Translations under genes and position numbers: made by a program
Part shown: in pieces, positions 23,471 through 29,969 of the stretch
Position numbering within the stretch: the stretch's first letter is position 1
Layout: the number at the start of each line of letters is the position of its first letter
Notes under the pieces: generated by a model
What the model saw: the letters and a program-made list of their open reading frames with translations, nothing else
Database searches by the model: none
What the model was told of the DNA's origin: nothing
Source of the DNA: JABWCE01 sp964355045
GTDB taxonomy: Bacteria > Bacteroidota > Bacteroidia > NS11-12g > UBA9320
Assembly (NCBI GenBank): GCA_964355045.1
Contig: CAYHCM010000033.1
Location: 1-29,969 of the forward strand
Direction: 5' to 3'
Length of the DNA stretch: 29,969 nt

Positions 23471-23478
23471 CAAAAGTA
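23471..23478 (-). promoter_or_regulatory. GT4 -7 element
   Basis: On the minus strand this reads TACTTTTG, an exact TAnnTTTG, ending 6 nt before the ATG. The nearest TTTG upstream is 25 nt away, slightly long for a -33 element. Confidence 0.4.
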
Positions 23479-23671
23479 TTAGATTTATTTAAGGTAGTAG
23501 AAACAAAACCTTTATATATATGAACAAATATTCCTCTATAAATAATATGTCATTGCCAAAGTTTAAGTATTATTAATTTCACCTCGAAATTTGGCAGCGA
23601 CAGAAAACGGAGTTTTTATAAGGGGATGATTTATTTGAACAGGTAAAGCTGGGAAATCCAAAATAAAAAAT

Positions 23672-23758
23672 CAAATTCCAAGTGTTTCGAACTGAAATTT
23701 GAAACTGGAAATTTGAAAACTTGGGGCTTTAAATTTAATTTTTACTTTTTGGAATTTG
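23672..23758. repeat. 87-bp stretch bounded by CAAATTCCAA / TTGGAATTTG
   Basis: CAAATTCCAA (23672-23681) and TTGGAATTTG (23749-23758) are exact reverse complements. Between them are GAAATTTGAAACTGG-like words. TTGGAATTTG also occurs at 14731-14740 in a similar setting. It may be a degenerate MITE-like or intergenic repeat, but no target-site duplication is evident. Confidence 0.45.
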
Positions 23759-23810
23759 CTGCCTTCTTTCGTTTGTTATAGAAATTAACTGAATTAGTCA
23801 GATTGATTTT

Positions 23811-24215
23811 TCACCACAAAACTTTGATAAGTTCAGGATAAAGTAAAAAGTTTTTATCAATTGTAATTACATCGAGTTTTTCTTCGAAGGCTGTTGCTAT
23901 CAATAATCGGTCAAATGGGTCACGATGTTTGTTATATAAAGGTACTTTTTTGTAACCATTTATGTGTTGATTGAGAATATTCAAAAAAGTAAATTCGTCT
24001 TCCAACGCTTGTTCATATATTTTTTCAATGCTTGCTTTAAAATTTGGAAGCTTCCCGATTTTTTGTTTTACTGCTATCTCAATAAGGCTCACCTGACTAA
24101 ATAAAATCAGATTCTCTTTATTACGAATATTGTCAATAAGCTTTTTAGGCATTTTACGGCTACCACCCTGATACCAGATAAGTGCATGGGTATCTAAGAG
24201 AAACTTTTCGCTCAT
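23811..24215 (-). CDS. vapC: PIN-domain ribonuclease toxin (VapC-like)
   Basis: A 134-aa PIN-domain protein, the toxin of a VapBC-type system; these are Mg-dependent RNases that usually cut tRNA or rRNA. Active-site carboxylates appear in LLDTHALIW (Asp8), SLIEIAVK (Glu46), HRDPFDRLLIATA (Asp99, Asp102) and ITIDKNF (Asp120). Its ATG lies 6 nt after the stop of the small upstream gene, which is the predicted antitoxin. The pair sits between GT4 and asnB, which suggests an insertion into a glycan gene group. Confidence 0.9.
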   Translation of the reverse strand: MSEKFLLDTHALIWYQGGSRKMPKKLIDNIRNKENLILFSQVSLIEIAVKQKIGKLPNFKASIEKIYEQALEDEFTFLNILNQHINGYKKVPLYNKHRDPFDRLLIATAFEEKLDVITIDKNFLLYPELIKVLW

Positions 24216-24221
24216 ATATTT

Positions 24222-24437
24222 TTACATATAATCTTTAAAATCATCCAAAGGATTATTAAAATTTTCCGGTATATCAACCAAACCTTTTAACGAACCTGGT
24301 GCGCCACGCTTTTTTTCATTAATACCATTCTCGCTGGTTAAAAATGTAACCATTACATCTGTCTTTGTTTTTACTAAGGGCTCCTCTGAAAGAATAATTT
24401 TACCGTGGTCGTAAAAACCTTTTATTGTTATAAGCAT
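24222..24437 (-). CDS. vapB: VapB-type antitoxin (DUF2281-like)
   Basis: A 71-aa protein: an N-terminal segment, MLITIKGFYDHGKIILSE, with an AbrB- or DUF2281-like beta start, then a linker and a C-terminal GSLKGLVDIPENFNNPLDDF that typically binds the PIN toxin. It lies directly upstream of the toxin, in the usual antitoxin-first order, and has a strong promoter (24456-24487). Antitoxin identity is inferred from order and this C-terminal motif. Confidence 0.78.
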   Translation of the reverse strand: MLITIKGFYDHGKIILSEEPLVKTKTDVMVTFLTSENGINEKKRGAPGSLKGLVDIPENFNNPLDDFKDYM

Positions 24438-24455
24438 ATTTCAAGAATATTTTTT

Positions 24456-24487
24456 CAAATATAATTAAACAACCCTAAAACTTCAAA
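24456..24487 (-). promoter_or_regulatory. vapBC promoter
   Basis: On the minus strand TTTG (24487-24484), 20 nt, then TATATTTG (24463-24456), fits the Bacteroidota -33/-7 pattern (TTTG, ~19-20, TAnnTTTG). It ends 18 nt before the antitoxin ATG. It is the clearest promoter in the window. Confidence 0.6.
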
Positions 24488-24557
24488 TTCCTACTTTCTT
24501 AAAAATAATTAAAGGTATTAAAATAATTATGGTTTATTTTGAAACTCCTTTAAATCT

Positions 24558-26450
24558 ATGTGCGGTATAGCCGGAAAAATTTCTTTTAACACATCTCAAA
24601 ATTTTGAACACGAAGTTAAGAATGCCTGTGATGCTATGGCTTATCGGGGCCCGGATAATATAACTATCCACACGATTGGAAAAGCTATTTTAGGGCATTG
24701 CCGTCTGGCAATAATTGATTTGAGTCCTGAGGCCAATCAGCCTTTTTATTCTGAAGATAGGCGGTATAGCATTGTTTTAAATGGGGAGATTTATAATTTT
24801 AAGGAAATAAGAAGTCAGCTTGAATCTGAGTTTGGTATAAATTTCAGAACCAATTCGGATACCGAAGTTTTGTTGAAAGGCTATATTAAACATGGTCCTG
24901 AAATACTTAATAAACTCAGAGGAATGTGGGCTTTTGCAGTTTGGGATAATCAAAAAGAAGAACTTTTTATGGCCCGCGACCGATTTGGAGAGAAGCCTAT
25001 GTTTTATCATTTTGAAAATGGTATTTTTTCTTTTGCATCAAATCTTTCAGGGATATCAAATCTTACAAGCCAAAATGAATTGAACCCCAAAGCAATTTCT
25101 GAATTATTTGCTTACCAATACATTTCTCAAAACCAAAGTATTTATAAGGGTGTAAAAAAATTATTACCGGCTCAGTTTGCATGTACTAATAAAGACGGAA
25201 TAAAACTAACCACGTATTGGGAAGTAAAATATCATGAAAAAATTGATATTTCATTTGAAGAGGCTCAAACAAAAGTGGAAGAAATAATGCACAACAGCAT
25301 TCAGGAAAAATTAATGGCTGATGTACCGCTTGGATTATTTTTAAGCGGAGGAAACGACTCGGGACTGGTGGCGGCCATTGCTTCGCAATACAAAAAAGGA
25401 ATTACAAGTGTTACCTTATCCACCCCTCAAAATCCTGAATTGGACGAGGCCGCTTATGCCAAACAAATTGCAAATCTGCATGGACTGGATTATCATCAGG
25501 TGGATTTGGAAATTAATTGCATTAATAAACTTCCTCAATTGCTGTCTATGATTGAGCCTTTTGCGGATAGTTCAATAATACCCACTGCAGCAGTTTCTGA
25601 AAAAGCACGCCAATTTTTAACCGTAGTATTAACAGGAGATGGCGGTGATGAAATTTTTGGGGGCTATGGAATTCCGGCATTATTAAATAAAATTAAATCA
25701 AGTTCATTGCCTTTAGGAAAAGTGATGGATGAATTATCGAATCGGCGTTTTGAACCCGGTTGGAAATATCCGTCAAAACTTGCCAATATTGAACGGATGA
25801 TAAAATATGGGGGATTAAATAGTTACTGCAATGCCATGGATTATGAACCATCCAATATACGAAAATTTATTTTTCAACCGGCTTTTATAAATGAATTAGA
25901 AAAGGAACAAGCTTTTTTCCCGAAATCAATACTGCGTAGCTATCCTGATAATATAAGCCGCCACGACCTGATGCTTTATTTGGGAGTAAAAGGTTATCTA
26001 CCCGATGATTTTTTGATGAAAGTGGATACAGGAACTATGTACGCCTCCATCGAATCACGAGCTCCTTTTTTGGATAACAGATTAATAGAATTTACTTCCA
26101 CACTAAAACCTGAAACCCTGATGCCCGGAGGGAAAGAAAAATTATTACTAAAGAAAATTTGTGAAAAGTATTTGCCCAAAGAAATTGTTTATAAGAAAAA
26201 AACAGGATTCAGAATACCTGTTCGCGATTACTTTAATACCAAATGGGCTGACTTATTAAAAGGATATATTAAGGAAGGAATCTCCACTGACCTTGGAATT
26301 ATTAATAAAGAAGGAAGTTTAAAGTTGATAGACTGGTATCAAAAAGCCCGCCCATCCCAAATGGAAAAATTACTTTTCAGTATGTTGGTTTTTGAAATTT
26401 GGTTAAGGGTGTTTCATTTGAAACAAAAGGTGGAAAAGGTTGAGTTATAA
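24558..26450 (+). CDS. asnB: Asparagine synthase (glutamine-hydrolysing)
   Basis: Two-domain amidotransferase, 630 aa. The N-terminal glutaminase (residues 1-~200) starts with the catalytic Cys2 of MCGIAG and keeps RLAIIDLSP, NGEIYN and RTNSDTEVL. The C-terminal synthetase has the PP-loop LFLSGGNDSGLVAA near 260, GDGGDEIFGGYG near 370 and MKVDTGTMYASIESRAPFLD near 495. The reaction makes asparagine from aspartate with glutamine and ATP, but AsnB homologues in surface-glycan loci can amidate sugar carboxylates instead. A methyltransferase follows on the same strand, 47 bp away, and GT4 is divergent, which favours a glycan role, though housekeeping AsnB cannot be excluded. The ATG immediately before CGI is required by the catalytic Cys. 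Confidence 0.94.
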   Translation: MCGIAGKISFNTSQNFEHEVKNACDAMAYRGPDNITIHTIGKAILGHCRLAIIDLSPEANQPFYSEDRRYSIVLNGEIYNFKEIRSQLESEFGINFRTNSDTEVLLKGYIKHGPEILNKLRGMWAFAVWDNQKEELFMARDRFGEKPMFYHFENGIFSFASNLSGISNLTSQNELNPKAISELFAYQYISQNQSIYKGVKKLLPAQFACTNKDGIKLTTYWEVKYHEKIDISFEEAQTKVEEIMHNSIQEKLMADVPLGLFLSGGNDSGLVAAIASQYKKGITSVTLSTPQNPELDEAAYAKQIANLHGLDYHQVDLEINCINKLPQLLSMIEPFADSSIIPTAAVSEKARQFLTVVLTGDGGDEIFGGYGIPALLNKIKSSSLPLGKVMDELSNRRFEPGWKYPSKLANIERMIKYGGLNSYCNAMDYEPSNIRKFIFQPAFINELEKEQAFFPKSILRSYPDNISRHDLMLYLGVKGYLPDDFLMKVDTGTMYASIESRAPFLDNRLIEFTSTLKPETLMPGGKEKLLLKKICEKYLPKEIVYKKKTGFRIPVRDYFNTKWADLLKGYIKEGISTDLGIINKEGSLKLIDWYQKARPSQMEKLLFSMLVFEIWLRVFHLKQKVEKVEL

Positions 26451-26474
26451 AATTTAAAAAGGCCTAAAAAATTG

Positions 26475-26482
26475 TAATTTTG
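26475..26482 (+). promoter_or_regulatory. Candidate -7 element of the methyltransferase gene
   Basis: TAATTTTG, 15 nt before the ATG, embedded in an imperfect GGCC...GGCC inverted repeat (26461-26485). There is no -33 at the usual distance, so the gene could also be co-transcribed with asnB. Confidence 0.35.
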
Positions 26483-26497
26483 GCCATAATATAAAAA

Positions 26498-27256
26498 ATG
26501 AAGGAATTAGTTTATAAAACAGAAAATGACTGGACGGATGAAGTAACCCAACGCTTTTGGGATTATAAGGTTACCGAAAACCATCCTTATTTTACAGAGG
26601 AAGTTGGATTTGGCATTATAAAAATGCTGAATAATAAACTAGAATTAAAGGGTGAAATTTTAGATTATGGGTGCGGTAATGGCACCATGATTGATTATTT
26701 ATCGAAAGATAACCCGAAGAATGAAATTTATGGACTGGACTTTTCAATTGATTCAGTAAAAAAATCACTTGAAAAAAATAAAGGGAATGCAAATGTTAAA
26801 AAAATAATTCATTTTTCAGACTTGAATAAAAATTTTAAAGACAGTGCTTTTGATGTTATTTTATTGATTGAAACGATTGAACATTTAAGATCTGATTTAT
26901 TAAAAAATACCTTAGAAATAATTTACAAATTATTGAAGCCCGGCGGATATATAGTTGTTACCACCCCATTTAATGAAGATTTAAAAGCACATTCCATATA
27001 TTGTCCGTTTTGTGATGCGGCACATCATCACATGCAACATGTTCAATCTTTTACCATTGAGAGGCTTTCGACCATTTTAAAAAATCACAAATTTGAAGTT
27101 AAGGAAGTAAATAATACCGATTTTCTTTATTACCAAAGTAAGGTGGCGTTTTATAAAATTCATATTAAGTGGTGGCTAAAATATAAATTGGGAATTTCGA
27201 AACAGTTACCATTTCAAAAAAGCCATTTATATGGCATTGCTCAAAAATTAACTTAG
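26498..27256 (+). CDS. SAM-dependent methyltransferase (class I, type-11-like)
   Basis: Rossmann-fold methyltransferase, 252 aa. Motif I is ILDYGCGNGTM (residues 54-64), followed by IYGLDFSIDSVKK near 80, VILLIETIEHL near 124 and LLKPGGYIVVTTPF near 148. A Cys-rich insertion, CPFCDAAHHHMQHVQSF, near 169-185 resembles a segment found in several polysaccharide-locus methyltransferases. It may methylate a sugar or lipid precursor; the substrate is unknown. It probably belongs with asnB and the GT4 gene. Confidence 0.87.
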   Translation: MKELVYKTENDWTDEVTQRFWDYKVTENHPYFTEEVGFGIIKMLNNKLELKGEILDYGCGNGTMIDYLSKDNPKNEIYGLDFSIDSVKKSLEKNKGNANVKKIIHFSDLNKNFKDSAFDVILLIETIEHLRSDLLKNTLEIIYKLLKPGGYIVVTTPFNEDLKAHSIYCPFCDAAHHHMQHVQSFTIERLSTILKNHKFEVKEVNNTDFLYYQSKVAFYKIHIKWWLKYKLGISKQLPFQKSHLYGIAQKLT

Positions 27257-27347
27257 TTTTTTATAAATGAAAAATTAAGAAACCGCAAGAAAATAAGTTT
27301 CGATATTTCTTTATGAAACATAATCTTTAATAAATGCATCTTTATAA

Positions 27348-27355
27348 TATATTTG
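27348..27355 (+). promoter_or_regulatory. Candidate -7 element of the 826-aa secreted protein
   Basis: TATATTTG, an exact TAnnTTTG match, 14 nt before the ATG. No -33 TTTG found. Confidence 0.4.
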
Positions 27356-27369
27356 AATAAATTTTTAAC

Positions 27370-29850
27370 ATGAGGCACCTCATAGTTTTACTGTCAACCC
27401 TGATTAATTTACAGCAGTTAAATGCTCAAAACAGGTTTGTAAACTGGTTTTTTGCGTACGGTGCCGGAGTTAAGTTTTCTCAATCAGGGCCTGCTATTGT
27501 AAACGGCGGGAAAACAGCCTCCGAAGAAGGGGTTGCCACTATTTCTGACCCTTGCGGCAATTTGTTATTTTATTCAGATGGCACTGCTATTTGGACAAAA
27601 AATCATTCAGTAATGGTAAATGGAAATGGCTTAAAGGGTAATATTCAAAGTGCCGAAGCGGTGCTTATCGTTCCCATGCCATTATCAGATTCCCTATATT
27701 ATGTTTTTACTACCGATGATTATGGCGGAAATGATGGCGTTCATTATTCAATAGTTGATATGTCGAAACAAGGCGGGGATGGCGAAGTGATTACCAAAAA
27801 CATAAAATTATATGGTAAAAGTTCTGAAAAATTAACTGCCGTTTTACACGCCAATAAAAAAGATTATTGGATATTGACGCATGATTGGGATAATGCGGAG
27901 TATAAAGTTTATTTATTGACGGATGCAGGTTTAAATACCACGTCTGTAATTTCAAAATTGGGGCCTACAACCAATTCGTCGGTTGAAAATGCCCTCGGTC
28001 ATTTGCGGCCATCCCCCGACGGAACCTTGATAGCAAGTACATTTTGGTATCAAAACACCCTTGAAATTTATGGTTTTAATAATTCAACCGGAGGTCTTTC
28101 AGCAAAATATTCCTCTACTCAATTTGACCATAACAGGCCCTACAGTATTGAATTTTCGCCCGACAATAAAATACTTTATGTAGGCGAAGCTGCTACCGCA
28201 AGCGATAATGATATTTATCAATTTGAAATGGCTGCTTTTGCCTCGGGCTCCAATAGATTTACGGTAACCACGGCCAATTACCGATTCGGAAATTTTGGAA
28301 TAGGGCCTGACGGGAAATTTTATATTGCTAAATTTAGTCAGAATTATTTAGGGGTAATTTCTAATCCTAACACGTTCGGTTCAGGTTGTAATTTTGTATC
28401 CAATGGATTTAGTTTAGGCAGTCAGCAATCAAAGCTGGGTTTGCCTAATCCTATTTTCCCCATCGTTATCCAAAATCCTGAATATGCCATGTCGGCCATT
28501 CCAGGATGTAAATTAAGTGACCCTGTAAAGTTTGAATTGTTGAGTAATTTTTGTTATGATTCGTTGGTTTGGGATTTGTCAGATTTTTCATCTATCTATA
28601 ATTATTCACGAAAAAGAAAACTAACCCATGTTTATCCTTACAAAGGGAATTATGATATTACGCTTACGGTATATTATAATGGCAAAAGTTATTTCTATAA
28701 TAAAAATTTGCAGATACCTGCAGCTCCGGTTGTTAATCTGGGAAAGGATACATTTTTCTGTGATAATTTCAGTTACTTTTTGGATGCCGGAAATCCGGGA
28801 GGGTCTTATTTATGGCATGATGGTTATATAGGTAAAGTAAGAAATGCCACTGCTTTGGGAAAATATTATGTAACCGTTACCGTTGGCGCATGTTCGGGAT
28901 CTGATACAATGATAATAAATAATTCGGGCAGTTTAAATCTTGGAAGGGATACAACCGATTGTTTCAATCCTGTTTACACCTTAACTATTAATCAGGCCGA
29001 TTCGGTAATTTGGAATGATGGTTTAAAAAGCAAAACCCGAAATTTTGTTTCACCCGGAGGAAATTATGTGGCAAAAGTTTATAAAGGTAAATGTGTGAAA
29101 ACGGATACTATATTAGTTCTGCTACCGGCATTATATCAAAACTTATTGCCTTCGGATACAAGTTTATGCGAAGGAGAAACCCTATTAATTAATGCACCCA
29201 ATACCTCGATTAATTATTTATGGAACGATGGCTCAACGGCAGGTTCAAGAATATTAAAAAATGCCGGGTTTTATCAATTAATTCAAACTATGGGAAATTG
29301 CACATCAAAAGAATCTTTTAATTTAAAAATAGTACCAAAAATAAACCTTCCTTCACGCGCCGATACTACTATCTGCAATGGCGATTCGGTATATCTCAAA
29401 TATAATTTTACCAATACCATTTTAAAAATTAACGGAGTTACAAAGTCAGGTAACAAACATGTGTTTTTTCAAACAGGCAACTATTTTATCAAGGCTGAAA
29501 ATTCATGTTTTAAAGACTCTGTAAATTTTTATTTAACGATGGATTCATGCAAGGCCATGGAGGTACTTTTTGCCGAAATATTCAGTCCTAATGGTGATTT
29601 GCTTAATGAAAGTTTTAAACCTGCGGTAATTGGCGATCCTTCTAAAATATTTAATTATACATTCCGAATTTATAGCCGATGGGGCGAGAAACTGTTTGAA
29701 TCAGATAAATATAATCTTGGATGGGAAGGAAAATATCAGGATAAACAATGCCCTGTAGGTTATTATTTATGGACGTGCAATCTTAAATATTTGGAATATG
29801 GGGAGCCAAAATCATTGCAGAAAAATGGGCTGGTTTTTATTGTGAGATGA
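27370..29850 (+). CDS. Secreted PKD/Ig-repeat protein with T9SS type B C-terminal domain
   Basis: An 826-aa exported protein. The signal peptide MRHLIVLLSTLINLQQLNAQ is cleaved after AQ. Residues ~25-360 are a propeller-like region (VNWFFAYGAGVKFS, GNLLFYSDGTAIWTKNH, EFSPDNKILYVGEA). A PKD-type module follows at ~375-450. About four Ig-like repeats run from ~456 to 725; each has a DT..C strand, YLW.DG or similar, and G.Y....C (NLGKDTFFC, NLGRDTTDC, PSDTSLC, RADTTIC). The type B T9SS tail occupies ~730-826 (FSPNGDLLNESF, FRIYSRWGEKLFES, GWEGKY). The protein is expected at the cell surface or released; an adhesin or matrix role is a guess. It has the same general plan as the 965-aa protein. Confidence 0.88.
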   Translation: MRHLIVLLSTLINLQQLNAQNRFVNWFFAYGAGVKFSQSGPAIVNGGKTASEEGVATISDPCGNLLFYSDGTAIWTKNHSVMVNGNGLKGNIQSAEAVLIVPMPLSDSLYYVFTTDDYGGNDGVHYSIVDMSKQGGDGEVITKNIKLYGKSSEKLTAVLHANKKDYWILTHDWDNAEYKVYLLTDAGLNTTSVISKLGPTTNSSVENALGHLRPSPDGTLIASTFWYQNTLEIYGFNNSTGGLSAKYSSTQFDHNRPYSIEFSPDNKILYVGEAATASDNDIYQFEMAAFASGSNRFTVTTANYRFGNFGIGPDGKFYIAKFSQNYLGVISNPNTFGSGCNFVSNGFSLGSQQSKLGLPNPIFPIVIQNPEYAMSAIPGCKLSDPVKFELLSNFCYDSLVWDLSDFSSIYNYSRKRKLTHVYPYKGNYDITLTVYYNGKSYFYNKNLQIPAAPVVNLGKDTFFCDNFSYFLDAGNPGGSYLWHDGYIGKVRNATALGKYYVTVTVGACSGSDTMIINNSGSLNLGRDTTDCFNPVYTLTINQADSVIWNDGLKSKTRNFVSPGGNYVAKVYKGKCVKTDTILVLLPALYQNLLPSDTSLCEGETLLINAPNTSINYLWNDGSTAGSRILKNAGFYQLIQTMGNCTSKESFNLKIVPKINLPSRADTTICNGDSVYLKYNFTNTILKINGVTKSGNKHVFFQTGNYFIKAENSCFKDSVNFYLTMDSCKAMEVLFAEIFSPNGDLLNESFKPAVIGDPSKIFNYTFRIYSRWGEKLFESDKYNLGWEGKYQDKQCPVGYYLWTCNLKYLEYGEPKSLQKNGLVFIVR

Positions 29851-29865
29851 AAATAGAAGAAATAC

Positions 29866-29910
29866 AAAGTTCTAAGTTCGGAGTTCTATGGTGTTCACTA
29901 TAGAACATAC
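29866..29910. repeat. AAGTTC-rich repeat, copy 3, with hairpin
   Basis: ACAAAGTTCTAAGTTCGGAG is followed by GTTCTATGGTG (29883-29893), which pairs with CACTATAGAAC (29896-29906) with one G-U pair. It lies between the convergent T9SS gene and the next gene, like copies 1 and 2, and may end transcription. Confidence 0.5.
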
Positions 29911-29918
29911 TTGTTTAA

Positions 29919-29969
29919 CTAAATAAGCCCCAATTTTTTTGCCTTGGCTTTATCTTTAGGGAAGCTCCT
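29919..29969 (-). CDS. Partial minus-strand gene: C-terminal end only
   Basis: The minus strand reads RSFPKDKAKAKKLGLI and a stop (TAG at 29919-29921), a lysine-rich end of a gene that continues past the window. The family cannot be told. An alternative frame also stays open to the edge, so the call is tentative. Confidence 0.4.
   Translation of the reverse strand, partial: RSFPKDKAKAKKLGLI

Larger units (their letters stand above)
23465..23810. other. 346-bp non-coding region between the GT4 and PIN-toxin genes
   Basis: No gene seen. It contains the GT4 promoter near 23471-23478 and a loose inverted-repeat element, 23672-23758. The rest is AT-rich without other clear structure. Confidence 0.6.

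Overview
The window looks like chromosome from an uncultured, AT-rich member of the Bacteroidota, probably a draft or metagenome scaffold because it holds three 100-N gaps. The phylum call rests on three large secreted proteins with type IX secretion (T9SS) tails (one type A, two type B 'gliding motility-associated' ends), many TAnnTTTG -7 promoter elements with no clear Shine-Dalgarno sequences, a DUF1573 protein, a Bacteroidota-style ABC-F protein and Mip/FKBP isomerases. No phage, IS element, CRISPR array, rRNA or tRNA gene was seen.

Layout: 1-8050 holds a YgiD-type extradiol dioxygenase, two head-to-tail T9SS cargo proteins on the minus strand, and a short 3' remnant of a second ygiD-like gene. 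8050-13300 is housekeeping: NAD(P)H-hydrate repair (nnr) divergent from a CCA-adding-type nucleotidyltransferase, a DUF1573 protein cut by gap 1, and ruvB. 13300-17700 carries an OmpA-like lipoprotein and three paralogous FKBP-type prolyl isomerases (one cut by gap 2), with a RelE/ParE-type toxin-antitoxin pair between the first and second. 17750-21600 carries an ABC-F ATPase, a TIGR01777/YfcH-type nucleotide-sugar epimerase-like protein and, divergent from it, a MerR regulator with a CarH-type B12-binding domain. Gap 3, inside that regulator, is almost certainly an assembly artefact: its flanks share an exact 55-bp overlap, and merging them restores one 300-aa reading frame. 21600-29969 holds a PD-(D/E)XK-type protein, a GT4 glycosyltransferase, a VapBC-like pair, an asparagine synthase, a methyltransferase, a third T9SS cargo protein and the tail of one further minus-strand gene.

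How the genes may work together: the glycosyltransferase, AsnB and the methyltransferase look like a small surface-glycan modification group. The CarH-like regulator and the TIGR01777 gene share about 70 bp of divergent promoter region, which makes B12- or light-dependent control a testable idea. The intergenic regions are rich in hairpins and short dispersed repeats. The most striking are a 26-bp unit repeated three times that ends in a perfect 41-bp palindrome, and an AAGTTC-rich repeat seen at three gene ends, two of which lie next to ygiD sequence. I see no clearly new multi-gene system. The points most worth following are the B12-regulator pair, the start-codon-proximal promoters, the ygiD remnant and the intergenic repeats.
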